64,000 nt of DNA, taken from positions 1,674,001 to 1,738,000 of the forward strand of contig NZ_CP126242.1 in the NCBI RefSeq assembly GCF_030142045.1, read 5' to 3'. Numbering within the stretch: position 1 is the first letter of the stretch; the number at the start of each line of letters is the position of its first letter. This document shows, in pieces, positions 7,162-16,264 of the stretch. A program made the translations under genes and the position numbers. Below the pieces are notes generated by a model, which was given only the letters and a program-made list of their open reading frames with translations, had not been told where the DNA came from and did not search any database. This DNA is from Arthrobacter sp. zg-Y919. GTDB lineage: Bacteria; Actinomycetota; Actinomycetes; Actinomycetales; Micrococcaceae.

Positions 7162-9781
7162 CTTTCGTCCGGGCGGTGGCTTTCGCCGACCAGGGATCCT
7201 CGGGCCACGGGTGCCTGGGGTACCGGCCCCGCATTTCCGCCCGGACCTGGGCATAGGGTCCGGACCAGAAGGACGCCAGGTCGCCGGTGACGGCCAGGGG
7301 CCGACCCGCCGGGGACAGCAGATGGAAAAGCACCGGCACGCGGCCTTCCACCAGGCGTGGTGTTTCGGCCCAGCCGAAGCACTCCTGCAGCTTGACCGCC
7401 ACCACCGGCCGGCCGCCGTCGTCCCCCGCCTCCGGGTAGTCGATGCGTATCCGTGAACCGCTGGGCACCTCCAGCCGCTCCGGCACAAGCTCACCCAGCC
7501 GCGAAGCGTCCGGCCAGGGCAGCAGCCGCCGCAGAGGTTCCAGGAGGTCGACGCTGCCGACGGACGCTCCGCGGGCCAGCGCATCCAGTTCCGGCCCCAT
7601 CCAGTCCTGCATCCGGGCCAGCAGCGCAGCCTCACTGACATCCGGCCACGGCTCCCCCAGTTCCCGGTGGAGCAGGGCCAGCCGACGGCGCAGGGCGTCC
7701 GCCCCGGAGGAGAAGCCAATCAGGCCGAGCCCCCGTGCCGTCAGGGCACGGGCGACGGCGGCGCGTCCTTCCTCGGCGGACGGGCGGACCGGGGTGGAGC
7801 CCAGGAGAACCGCCCCGAGGCGGTGGTCCCGCCGGGCCGTGACCCGGCCGCCGGCGAAGTCGGCCTCCACCAGGTCCGTGACGAGGTGTTCGGCGGCGGC
7901 CTCCGCGGTAGCCAGTGTCAGCGGTGCGGCGGAACGGATCACGGCACCGGTCCCGGCGGCGTCGCGCCCTTCCGCCCGCGTGACGTCAGCGACGGCAAGC
8001 CACTCCTGACCGGTGAGGGAACTGCCCGCGGGCAGGCCGGCACGGGTTCCGGAGGTGAGCAGGTAACGCTCCTGGCCCGAACCGGGAACACGCCGCGCAA
8101 CCCGGTCCGGGAACGCCAGGGCAATGACGTATCCGAGGGCTTCGCCGTTTGAAACTCCCGCCACGGCCGGCGCGGTTCCCTTCTCCCGGCGGGCCAGCTG
8201 CTCCAGCCGCCGCGCGTCTTCGGACCAGCGCCGCTCCCCCGGTTCGCGTCCGGCCCGCATTCCGGCGAGCAGGCGGGTGAGGTCGGCTCCGGGTGCACGG
8301 TTATCCCCCGAGAGCAGCGCGACCGCCTCAGCCGCCGTCCGGGCGCCCACCGCACCTGCGCCGTCGAGCAGCGCCCGCGCAAGCCGTGGATCCGCGGGGA
8401 TACGGGCGAGGATCCTGCCCCGTTCGGTCGCCAGTCCCTGCGCGTCCACGGCGCCGAGTCCCTGCAGCACCGTGACGGCGTCGCGCATGGCGGCCGACGG
8501 CGGCGCGTCGGGAAGCGGCAGGCCTTCGCCGCCGGGCGAACCCCAGCAGGCCAGCACCAGCGCCGCGGCGGTGAGGTCGGCGACGGCGATTTCCGGCGTC
8601 TGGTGTGCGGGCGCTGCTCCGTAGGCCCGGTCGTCGTAGCAACGCACCACCGTGCCCGGACCGAGGCGGGCCGCGCGGCCGGCGCGCTGTTGTGCGGAGG
8701 CACGGGAACAGGACACAGTGACCAGCCCGGACATCGCGCGGGCGGCATCCCGGCGCGGCTCGCGGGCCAGTCCCGAGTCGACCACGAGCCGGACGCCCGG
8801 CACGGTCAGGGAGGACTCGGCCAGCGACGTCGACACAATGATCCGTGCGGGCTCACCATGACCCCGGCCGGAGACGGCCCGGTCCTGTTGGGCCGGAGGA
8901 ATCTGTCCGTGCAGCTCCAGCACTTCGGTTCCGGACGGGACCCGGGACCGCAGCCGGTCCGCAACAACCAACACTTCCCGTGCCCCGGGCACAAACACCA
9001 GGGCGTCGATACTTGGATCGCCGGCCGCGGCCCGGGAATGGGCTGCCGCTGCGGTGTCCGCCACGTGGTCGAGGAACCCGCGGGTCACGCCGCGTTCGTC
9101 GAACCGGGGTACCGGAGCGGGTGCCCAGACGGTCTCCAGCGGGTGGAGCGCCGAAGGGCAGCCGATGACGGGGGCCGGTCCACCGCCGTCGGGCGCGCCG
9201 ATCAGGGCAGCGAAGCGCGGTGCGTCCAGGGTCGCGGACATGGCGACCAGGGTCAGGTCTTCGCGCAGCTGCCGGACCTCGGTGAGCATGCCCAGCAATA
9301 GGTCGGTTTCCAGCCCGCGTTCGTGGACCTCGTCCAGGATGACTGCATCCACGTCCTCCAGGCCCGGATCGGCCAGCAGGCGGCGCAGCAGGATTCCCGG
9401 CGTCACGAACTCGACCAGTGTTTCCGGACCGGTGCGGCTTTCACCCCGGACCGTATAACCGATCCGCCCGCCGAGGGCACTGCCGTCCAAGGCTGCCAGC
9501 CGGCGGGCGGCGGAACGGACGGCTACGCGGCGGGGCTGGGTGACCACCACCCGGGGCTGCGTGCTGCTGCGTGCCAGCACATCGGCGACGAGCGGAGGGA
9601 CCAGCGTGGTCTTGCCGGTTCCCGGGGGTGCCTGCACGACGGCGGTCCCGGCGCCGCCTGCGCCGGCCAGTACCGCGGCCAGCTCTTCAACCGATTCGGC
9701 GAACACCAGTCCGGCACCGATGACCGCCAGGTCGAAGGGATGGCGGAGGCCGGTTGCGGGCAGGGAGGCCGGAGAAGTCAC
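7151..9781 (-). CDS. hrpB: ATP-dependent RNA helicase HrpB
   Basis: A DEAH-box helicase of about 876 residues from the preferred GTG at 9781. Walker A is APPGTGKTTLVPP near residue 50, the DEAH-type box reads ILDEVHERGLETD, motif III is AMSATLD, and motif VI is SAQQRAGRAARLGPG. The long C-terminal half with LGSTPVRPS and the final HPWPEDPW stretch match the HrpB family. The frame is open further upstream to 9871, but that would overlap the divergent CarD gene, and similarity begins at the PASLPATGLRHPFDL segment, so the shorter start is favoured. HrpB is usually encoded alone and its cellular role is poorly known. The last codons are duplicated (see repeat at 7139-7161). Confidence 0.88.
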   Translation of the reverse strand: MTSPASLPATGLRHPFDLAVIGAGLVFAESVEELAAVLAGAGGAGTAVVQAPPGTGKTTLVPPLVADVLARSSTQPRVVVTQPRRVAVRSAARRLAALDGSALGGRIGYTVRGESRTGPETLVEFVTPGILLRRLLADPGLEDVDAVILDEVHERGLETDLLLGMLTEVRQLREDLTLVAMSATLDAPRFAALIGAPDGGGPAPVIGCPSALHPLETVWAPAPVPRFDERGVTRGFLDHVADTAAAAHSRAAAGDPSIDALVFVPGAREVLVVADRLRSRVPSGTEVLELHGQIPPAQQDRAVSGRGHGEPARIIVSTSLAESSLTVPGVRLVVDSGLAREPRRDAARAMSGLVTVSCSRASAQQRAGRAARLGPGTVVRCYDDRAYGAAPAHQTPEIAVADLTAAALVLACWGSPGGEGLPLPDAPPSAAMRDAVTVLQGLGAVDAQGLATERGRILARIPADPRLARALLDGAGAVGARTAAEAVALLSGDNRAPGADLTRLLAGMRAGREPGERRWSEDARRLEQLARREKGTAPAVAGVSNGEALGYVIALAFPDRVARRVPGSGQERYLLTSGTRAGLPAGSSLTGQEWLAVADVTRAEGRDAAGTGAVIRSAAPLTLATAEAAAEHLVTDLVEADFAGGRVTARRDHRLGAVLLGSTPVRPSAEEGRAAVARALTARGLGLIGFSSGADALRRRLALLHRELGEPWPDVSEAALLARMQDWMGPELDALARGASVGSVDLLEPLRRLLPWPDASRLGELVPERLEVPSGSRIRIDYPEAGDDGGRPVVAVKLQECFGWAETPRLVEGRVPVLFHLLSPAGRPLAVTGDLASFWSGPYAQVRAEMRGRYPRHPWPEDPWSAKATARTKARM

Positions 9782-9864
9782 TCTTCCATTCTGCCCCGGC
9801 GCGAACGCGGTAAAATAATAGAAGTCGCCGCACCCCTGCCCTTCCGCTTCCTTGGAGGTAGCAG

Positions 9865-10356
9865 TTGCCATTTTCCGAAGGCCAGATCCTGGTCCACCCC
9901 CATCACGGCCCCGCCGTTGTCAGCTCGTTCCAAACCCATCCGCGCCTGCAGAAAAACTGCATTGTCCTCGAGGTCCAGTCCTCCCACCTGATGGTGTGGG
10001 TGCCCGTTGACCAGGTGGACCATGTCGGCCTGCGTCCCGTCCTGGACCGGACCGGGCTCGACGCACTGTTCGGCATCCTGCGCGCTCCGGCGGATAAAGA
10101 GGATGCCCAGTGGTCCCGCCGGTACAAGGACAACACCGAGAAGCTTGCCACCGGTGATCCGATGGTGATTGCCGCCGTCGTCCGCAACCTGATGCTCCGT
10201 GACGCCGACCGCGGTCTCTCGCAGGCCGAGCGGGAGATGCTCCGCCATGCCCGCAGGCCGCTGCTGACCGAAATATCCCTGTCTCTCGGGCTCACCGAGG
10301 TCGAAGCCGGCGCGAAGCTGGACGCCGTCTGGGCACCGACCACCGCGGTCGCCTAG
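9865..10356 (+). CDS. CarD family transcriptional regulator (divergent paralogue)
   Basis: A 163-residue protein with the CarD/TRCF RNA polymerase-interacting domain at residues 1-65 (GQILVHPHHGPAVVSSF, the usual VYPxHGxA opening, and VPVDQVDHVGLRPVL) and a helical C-terminal domain with AERLMLxxAR-like spacing (SQAEREMLRHARRPLLTEIS). CarD binds the RNA polymerase beta subunit and stabilises open promoter complexes. The essential actinobacterial CarD is normally next to ispD-ispF; this gene is not, and its sequence is clearly divergent, so it is probably a second paralogue. Start is TTG at 9865, with GGAGGT five bases upstream. It is divergent from hrpB and ends at a strong bidirectional terminator. 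Confidence 0.85.
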   Translation: MPFSEGQILVHPHHGPAVVSSFQTHPRLQKNCIVLEVQSSHLMVWVPVDQVDHVGLRPVLDRTGLDALFGILRAPADKEDAQWSRRYKDNTEKLATGDPMVIAAVVRNLMLRDADRGLSQAEREMLRHARRPLLTEISLSLGLTEVEAGAKLDAVWAPTTAVA

Positions 10357-10381
10357 CTCAGCCGTTCCCTCAGGGTCAGAA

Positions 10382-10422
10382 CAGCAGAGGGCGGACACCT
10401 TATCGGTGTCCGCCCTCTGCTG
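10382..10422. terminator. Bidirectional terminator between the CarD and glpD genes
   Basis: Perfect 18-base arms (10382-10399 and 10405-10422) enclose a 5-base TTATC loop. The hairpin sits between two convergent genes and can end transcription of both. There is no U-tract, as is common for actinobacterial terminators. Confidence 0.85.
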
Positions 10423-10441
10423 CCGTTGTCTTACTCCGGTA

Positions 10442-12187
10442 CTAGGAAGCCAGCGCCGGGATCTTCATGCCGTGCATGGTGACCAGCAGGTTGTGGGCGA
10501 ACTCGACCTGGCGGCGCTTCTCGGCGTCGTCCCAGCCCAGCTGCGGAGCCAGCAGGTCCGCCAGTTCGGTCAGCATGGCCTCGGTGACCAGGCCGCGGAA
10601 GGCCAGTGAGGTGCGGCGGATTAGGATGTCGGCGAGCTGGGTGATCTGCTCGTTCTCCACCATGTAGGTGAGCTCACGGGTGCTGAGTTCGCTGGTGGAG
10701 GCCAGCAGCTGGTCCCCGCCCTGGGACAGGAAGTCCAGGACGTCGACGGCGCGGGTGCCGTAACGGGTCAGCAGGACGCGGACGCGGTCGCGGTCGGCCA
10801 CGTCCGAGGCCGTGCGGTTGACCCACAGGCGCTCTTCAGCCTCGGTGCGCGGGAAGTCCTTGCCGCCGCCGATCTGCAGTTCCGCCGTCGTCGTCTTGCG
10901 CGGCATGCCCAGGGCGGTCATCGCCTCGGTAGCCAGCGTCTCTGACAGGGCGCGGAAAGTGGTCCACTTGCCGCCGACCAGGGACAGGCTGGTGACGTTC
11001 CGGCCGCCGCGGTTGTCCGTGCGCTTTTCCACGCGGTAGTCGCGGGACACGAAGCCGGGCTGCGTGTCGTCGTGCTTGGGCAGCGGGCGGACACCCGAGA
11101 AGGTGTAGACAATGTGGTCGCGGCGCACGTCGACGGTCGGGAACACGTGGGCGATGAGTTCGAAGAAGTACTCGATCTCTTCGTCGGTGCAGACGGACGC
11201 TTCGTTGATGTCGGCGTCGATGTCCGTGGTGCCGACCAGGACGCGGTCGCCCATCGGGTAGATCAGGACGATGCGGCCGTCGGTGTGCTCGAAGAACATT
11301 TCACGGCCGGAGCAGGCTTCCAGCAGTTCCGGGTGGTCCAGGACGATGTGCGAGCCCTTGGTGCCGCCCATGAAGCTGGTGCGCTTGCCGAAGGAATCGT
11401 TGGTCTCGTCAACCCAGGCGCCGGTGGCGTTGATAACGACGTCGGCGTCGAAGACGAACTCTTCACCGGTGACCTCGTCGCGCAGCACGGTGCCGCCCTC
11501 GGTGGTGCCGACGGCGCTGACGTAGTTGCTGGCGCGGGACTGCGGGTTGGCTTCGAGGCCGTCCCGGAGCACGTCCAGGGTGAGGCGCTCGGGGTTGTGG
11601 ACCGAGGCGTCAAAGTACGTGGCGGTGTACTTGACGTCCGGGCGCAGCTTCGGCAGTTCCTGCAGGGACTTCTTCTTGCCGACGAAGTTGTGCTTGGGGG
11701 CCACGCGGCCGCCGCGGGAGAAGAAGTCGTACATGAGCAGGCCGGCCTTGATCAGCACGGCGCCGCGCTCGGTGTGCTTGCCCTGCTTGTGCGTCAGGAA
11801 GCGCAGGGGCGCAGCGGTGATGCCCGAGAAGGTGGTGGTGATCGGGATGGTGGTCTGCAGCGGCTTGACGTAATGCGGAGCCAGGCGGAGCAGCGCGTTG
11901 CGCTCGACGACGGATTCGTGCACGAGGCGGAACTCGCCGTTTTCCAGGTAGCGGATGCCGCCGTGGATCATGTGGGAGGACGCACCCGAGGCGCCCTGGC
12001 AGTAATCCCCGCGCTCCACGAGGGCTACGTCCACGCCCTGCAGGGACAGGTCCCGGAAGGTGCCGACGCCGTTGATGCCGCCGCCGATGATCAGCACCGA
12101 GGCCTTGGGCCGGTCCTTCAACTGCTGTACCACCGGACGGGTCCGGGCGGCGCTGGTTTCCTTGCTGGGGTTCACGGAATTGTCCAC
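10442..12187 (-). CDS. glpD: Aerobic glycerol-3-phosphate dehydrogenase
   Basis: A membrane-associated FAD enzyme that oxidises glycerol-3-phosphate to dihydroxyacetone phosphate and reduces quinone, linking glycerol use to respiration. The FAD-binding VLIIGGGINGVGTFRDL lies near the N-terminus, followed by GASGASSHMIHGGIRYLE and later YTFSGVRPL and SLVGGKWTTFR, all GlpD signatures. A GTG at 12187 with GGAGAG four bases upstream is the best-supported start (581 residues); an upstream ATG at 12223 would add 12 residues but lacks a ribosome-binding site. The C-terminal cap domain is complete. A SorC-family regulator is divergent from it and may control it. No glpF or glpK is adjacent. Confidence 0.93.
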   Translation of the reverse strand: MDNSVNPSKETSAARTRPVVQQLKDRPKASVLIIGGGINGVGTFRDLSLQGVDVALVERGDYCQGASGASSHMIHGGIRYLENGEFRLVHESVVERNALLRLAPHYVKPLQTTIPITTTFSGITAAPLRFLTHKQGKHTERGAVLIKAGLLMYDFFSRGGRVAPKHNFVGKKKSLQELPKLRPDVKYTATYFDASVHNPERLTLDVLRDGLEANPQSRASNYVSAVGTTEGGTVLRDEVTGEEFVFDADVVINATGAWVDETNDSFGKRTSFMGGTKGSHIVLDHPELLEACSGREMFFEHTDGRIVLIYPMGDRVLVGTTDIDADINEASVCTDEEIEYFFELIAHVFPTVDVRRDHIVYTFSGVRPLPKHDDTQPGFVSRDYRVEKRTDNRGGRNVTSLSLVGGKWTTFRALSETLATEAMTALGMPRKTTTAELQIGGGKDFPRTEAEERLWVNRTASDVADRDRVRVLLTRYGTRAVDVLDFLSQGGDQLLASTSELSTRELTYMVENEQITQLADILIRRTSLAFRGLVTEAMLTELADLLAPQLGWDDAEKRRQVEFAHNLLVTMHGMKIPALAS

Positions 12188-12267
12188 GTATCTCTCCAAA
12201 CGCTTCTGTGGCTGCGTTGCCATATCTACTCAATGGTCGAAGCCGGCCGGCCGCCGGACCGAACCAA

Positions 12268-12281
12268 TGCACATACGTGCA
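12268..12281. promoter_or_regulatory. Inverted repeat in the glpD / SorC regulator intergenic region
   Basis: TGCAC, 4-base spacer, GTGCA lies between the two divergent starts. A -10-like GATAAT (12288-12293) follows for the rightward gene. The site could be an operator for the SorC-family regulator, but SorC sites vary and only position supports this. Confidence 0.35.
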
Positions 12282-12331
12282 GCCTGCGATAATGAATTCA
12301 TGGAGTACGCAACGGTGTCGATGGACAGCGA

Positions 12332-13336
12332 ATGAACATTGGTGTCAGTGGCAGGTCCGCGGACGGCTTCGGAGCGGGGGCGGGCGAGAAGGAGAGCCGG
12401 GACCGTGACGCCCTCCGGGCCGCGCAGATGTACTACCTGCAAAGCCTGACCATGGAGGCGATTGCGCGGGAACTGCGGATCTCCCGTTCCACGGTCTCCC
12501 GCCTGTTGTCCTACGCGCGCAGTACGGGTCTGGTCCGGATCGAGATCCGCAATCCGTCGGACCGGGCTCCCGCGCTGGAACAGGAAATCGCCTCCCGCTT
12601 CGGCATCCAGGTGCATGTGGTTCCCATGGCCGAAACCGTCTCCCCCGCCCAGGCGCTGCAGCGCGTCGCGGTGCAGGCAGCGCACCTGATTGGGCCGCTC
12701 ATCGACTCCGATGCGATCATCGGCGTCGCGTGGGGTTCCACGCTGACGGCCGTAAGCCAGCACCTTCCGGTCAAGAACACCCATGACAGCACCATTGTGC
12801 AGATGAACGGCGCGGGAAATTTCCGCACCTCCGGCATCACGTACGCCAGTGAAATCCTGCAGCGTTTTGGGCATGCCTACGGCGCCCGGGTGGTCCAGTT
12901 CCCCGTCCCGGCGTTCTTCGACCACGCCGAAACCAAGGAAGCAATGTGGCGGGAACGCCCGGTGAAACGGGTGCTGGACCTGCAGGCCCGGATGAACACC
13001 GCCATTTTCGGGGTCGGTTCCATGGAGGCGGGTGTGCCCAGCCACGTCTACAACGGTGCCTACCTCGACGAAGAGGACCTGAACGAGCTGGTGGCCGAGG
13101 GTGTGGTGGGCGACGTCGCCACCATGTTCTACCGTGCCGACGGCACCTGGGACGGGATCAAGCTCAACTACCGAAGCACAGGCCCGGATCTGTCCTCGCT
13201 GCGGGAGATCCCCCGCCGGATCTGTGTGGTGGCCGGCGAAACCAAAACCACCAGCCTGCTGGGGGCCCTGCGTGCAGGACTGGTGACGGACCTGATCCTG
13301 GACGAGAATTCTGCCAGGCGGCTCGTGTCCTCCTAG
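12332..13336 (+). CDS. Sugar-binding transcriptional regulator, SorC/DeoR type
   Basis: A 334-residue regulator with an N-terminal helix-turn-helix at about residues 30-65 (MEAIARELRISRSTVSRLL) and a C-terminal SorC sugar-phosphate-binding domain (about 75-330) with IIGVAWGSTLTAVSQHL, VVQFPVPAFFDHAETKE and the closing VAGETKTTSLLGALRAGLV. Members are tetrameric repressors or activators that sense phosphorylated sugars or polyols. It is divergent from glpD with about 145 bases between the likely starts, so glycerol-3-phosphate metabolism is the natural guess for its target. That assignment is inferred from position. Confidence 0.85.
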   Translation: MNIGVSGRSADGFGAGAGEKESRDRDALRAAQMYYLQSLTMEAIARELRISRSTVSRLLSYARSTGLVRIEIRNPSDRAPALEQEIASRFGIQVHVVPMAETVSPAQALQRVAVQAAHLIGPLIDSDAIIGVAWGSTLTAVSQHLPVKNTHDSTIVQMNGAGNFRTSGITYASEILQRFGHAYGARVVQFPVPAFFDHAETKEAMWRERPVKRVLDLQARMNTAIFGVGSMEAGVPSHVYNGAYLDEEDLNELVAEGVVGDVATMFYRADGTWDGIKLNYRSTGPDLSSLREIPRRICVVAGETKTTSLLGALRAGLVTDLILDENSARRLVSS

Positions 13337-13369
13337 CTCGCGTCGTCGCAGGACTGCACGCACACCCGG

Positions 13370-13942
13370 ATGAGGGAGGGAACCTTGGACCCCACTGCTG
13401 ACCCCACTTCTGCGCAGCTTCGGCTGCAGGAGCTGCAGCTCGGAACCGATGCCGGGACTGCCCTGGCGTTCTTTGATTCCCTGCCGCCGGTCCAGGTGCC
13501 GGAGCTGTTCGGCTCCTGGCGGGGCAGCGAAGTGCCCACCGGGCACCGGCTGGACGGGCTCCTGGAACCCTTGGGCTGGTATGGGAAACGGTTCGACGGC
13601 GCGGAGGAGGTCTTCCCGCTGGTCGTCTCCGGAGCCGGAGGTGGCGTGTTCAACGTGAATCCGGCGCTGGTGCCGCTTGCTGCCGTCCTGCGCTTTGGCC
13701 CGTTGCTGCGGAAGCCTGGGCTGCAGGCGGCTGTTCATCCTGCCTTGCGGCTGGCGCGGACCCGCCGGCCCGGCGCCCGGCTGCGGATGACCGAGTACCG
13801 CGGAGTGTTGAGCGCAGCCATGATCTACGACGCCCTGCCGGTCCTGGATGTGTTCCGCCGGGTCGACGACGGGACTGTGCTGGGCGCGATGGACCTGCGT
13901 GGTCCCGGGGCACCGTTCTTCTTCGCGCTGCACAGGGGCTAG
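13370..13942 (+). CDS. GXWXG / DUF4334 domain protein
   Basis: A 190-residue protein with a GSWRG motif near residue 43 (the GXWXG domain) and a C-terminal DUF4334 segment containing RMTEYRGVLSAAMIYDALPVLDVFRRVDD. Family members are predicted soluble beta-rich proteins of unknown role, often near oxidoreductases. The ATG at 13370 is possible, but a TTG at 13385 has GGAGGG just upstream and may be the true start. It follows the SorC regulator by 33 bases on the same strand and may be co-transcribed. No catalytic residues can be assigned. Confidence 0.75.
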   Translation: MREGTLDPTADPTSAQLRLQELQLGTDAGTALAFFDSLPPVQVPELFGSWRGSEVPTGHRLDGLLEPLGWYGKRFDGAEEVFPLVVSGAGGGVFNVNPALVPLAAVLRFGPLLRKPGLQAAVHPALRLARTRRPGARLRMTEYRGVLSAAMIYDALPVLDVFRRVDDGTVLGAMDLRGPGAPFFFALHRG

Positions 13943-14015
13943 CTGGGCTGCACGTTTCTTGACGGCAAGTCCCGCCACAGTTGTTCGCCTGGATGCCGGT
14001 TTTGTCGGCGTGGGA

Positions 14016-15624
14016 TCAGAACGGCGGTGCGGCTTCCGCACGCGATCCGGTGCCTTGGGGGTCGTTCTGTCGGGAATCCTCTCGCTCCCAAGACATGCCC
14101 CAGCCCGGTTTCGGACGTGCCAGGTCCAGGTCCAGGAGAGGTTCAGTGCGGTAGATCCTTCCGGTCGGCGAGGTCCACTCCATGACCCCTGGTGTGGGTT
14201 GGCAGGCTTTCCAGTACCCGAGTGTCTTGAACCGGTGATGCCGGCGGCAGAGGTGTTCCAGGTTTCCGTGGTCGGTGGGGCCACCCTTCGCCCAGTCGAT
14301 GGTGTGGTCAATGTCCGAAACCGCCGTGTTGACCCTGCACCCGGGGAACCGGCAGGTTCCGTCACGGGCCCGAAGCCAGCGCCGGAGCCCGGCAGGTACT
14401 TTTCGCCGCCGCCCAACCCCGAGGATCTCCCCGGTGTGCGGGTCCTGGGCGAGTCCGGTCCAGCCGGCGGCGTTGCGGGCCAGTCTCCGGGCCGCTTCGG
14501 CGCTGATCGGTCCGTACCCGTGGAGTTCGGCGGGCTGGTCGTCGGCTCCGAAGAGAGTCTCGGCGTTGATCAGCACCATGATTTCCGCCCGCGGGATGAT
14601 TCCCTCGTCCGGTCCTGCAACACTACCGCCGTCGCCGTACTCTTCTGCCGCTGCACCTGCCCGGTTCGCTCCGCCCGTATTTCTGACCCGGGTGGAGCCG
14701 AGGCCGCCCATCAGCAGCTGCGCCAGAATGTCGGCCCTCAGCTGATCACTTGTCCGTGAATCCCCTCCGGCCTGCTCACCCCGCGCCGCAGTGCTGAGAG
14801 CGGTGTAAATCTGCTGCGCTTCCGCGGCCCGTAAATGCGCCGACAGGCACGACATGCCGTCCTCCTCCCTGTCCAGGGTGACCATGCGCTGCTCGAAGGC
14901 GGTCAGGTGCCTTTTGCTGACAGTCTCCGGGAATTTCTTTTCGCGCAGCCGTCGCGCCTTGGCCGAGAACTGTGCCCGCGTTTGACCTTCGGCAGCCTTC
15001 AGCAGCCTTCAGCAGGTCAGCTTCGAACCCGGAGAGTTTCGAGGCGGGAATGTTCTGGCACTGATCCAGGACCACCTGGGCATGCTGGTAGGAGAACCGT
15101 CCGTCTTCCAGGCCGGAAAGTGTGGCGGTATGGGCGCCGCACAGCTGGCCGGCCTCACTCAGCAGCCGCTCACCTGTCATCTGCGGAACCCTCAGAATGG
15201 CGGCGCATTCCGAAGCAGCGAGGCTAAAAGCTATCCCGGGTTTATCCCGCTCCGACGCGTCGAAGAAGCTATCCCGGAACAGTTCCTCCATCCGATTGAG
15301 CAGGCGGACCTGCAGCGCCTGCCCCCAGGAAATCAGGTGCTCCACCCGGGACAGGGCTTCCGCGACGGCGGAATCGTCGAAGGACTCGAGGTTCTGCAGT
15401 GCCAGAGTCCCGGTGAAACCGTCCAGGTACCCGTTTGCTGGATTCCCGGCTTCGGAGGCACCGGCATCAGCGGCCACGGATGGTTCGCCGTCCAGCTCCG
15501 CCCGGTAAACCGACAACGTACAGGCCGCACGCGGCGCATCCGATTCACCCGTCATGCCTTCTGGCTGGTGGTCGTCACTGCCTGGTTTTTCGGTTGTCCG
15601 TCCGGTATTCCCGACCTGATCCAT
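14016..15624 (-). pseudogene. DUF222 / HNH endonuclease domain gene broken by a frameshift
   Basis: The gene encodes an N-terminal DUF222 part (about residues 80-300) and a C-terminal HNH nuclease-like part with CRFPGCRVN, DIDHTIDWAKGG and NLEHLCRRHHRFK, the zinc and catalytic motifs of this large actinobacterial family. The two halves lie in different frames. A tandem duplication of the 10 bases GCAGCCTTCA at 14992-15011 causes the shift; removing one copy restores DLLKAAEGQTRAQFSAKARR and a continuous product of about 532 residues, normal for the family. As it stands the N-terminal half would end after foreign residues at 14776. These genes often occur in many copies in Arthrobacter genomes, and their function is not established. 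A sequencing error is possible but less likely for a 10-base unit. Confidence 0.85.
14992..15015. repeat. 10-base tandem repeat causing the frameshift
   Basis: GCAGCCTTCA occurs twice in a row (14992-15001 and 15002-15011), with four more matching bases after. Ten is not a multiple of three, so one copy more or fewer switches the DUF222-HNH gene off or on. Confidence 0.85.
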
Positions 15625-15792
15625 AGCCCAAAGATTTCATCCGGCACTGACATTTCAGGCCTCCAAACAGGCTTAAACGGTGCCTCCGAGGACACTGAAA
15701 ATACCCGTCTTTCTGGGTCTACTACCTGCCCTCATCGCGCTGCCCGGCTACACCGCACGCACCCCGTTACCCTGCGCCTATTGGCGGGGCAC

Positions 15793-16188
15793 CTACTGGC
15801 AGACCTGCGTTCCCGGCTCCACCGCTATGGTTTCAATGACCTTGCCTGTGGCGGTGTCGATCACTACTACCGAATCGGCGGGCCAGCTTTCGTCGGGGAC
15901 GGGCTGGTAGCCGACGTCGGACACATCGGTGGCCTTGCCGGCGTCGTTCCGGCTGCGGTTGAAGGCATCAATGGTTTTCCCGGTGTTTGTATCCACAGTC
16001 ACCGTCTCCTCCGGCAGGTCGGCGTTATCACCGGACACCGGAGTGGAATTCCACCAGCCCTCGTAACCGCCGACGCAACCGGCCTGTTCCTCCCCGCCTT
16101 GCCCGCTTTGCCCGCTGTGCCCGCTGCCGCCGCATCCGGACAGCAGACCGCCCAGTACCAGCAGACCTGCAACCGCCGTCTTCTTCAT
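15793..16188 (-). CDS. Small secreted lipoprotein with a repeated VDTxTGKxI motif
   Basis: A 131-residue protein with a lipoprotein signal peptide: basic start MKKTAVAG, a hydrophobic core, and the lipobox LLSGC with Cys at about residue 19, followed by a Gly/Ser-rich linker. The mature part contains two similar segments, VTVDTNTGKTIDAF and VVIDTATGKVIETI, which looks like an internal duplication of a short beta-hairpin. Three further cysteines remain. I do not recognise a family. It should be processed by the Lgt encoded elsewhere in the window. Function unknown. Confidence 0.7.
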   Translation of the reverse strand: MKKTAVAGLLVLGGLLSGCGGSGHSGQSGQGGEEQAGCVGGYEGWWNSTPVSGDNADLPEETVTVDTNTGKTIDAFNRSRNDAGKATDVSDVGYQPVPDESWPADSVVVIDTATGKVIETIAVEPGTQVCQ

Positions 16189-16264
16189 GTGCCAGCCTCT
16201 CCCCCAGTGATTCGGGAGCAGCCTAGCAGTACCCTCGCCGCCTCATCCGGCCAACCGCCACCGG

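Noticed and set aside
14016-15624. Programmed ribosomal frameshift in the DUF222-HNH gene
   Set aside because: No slippery heptamer or downstream structure is seen. A 10-base tandem duplication explains the shift exactly.
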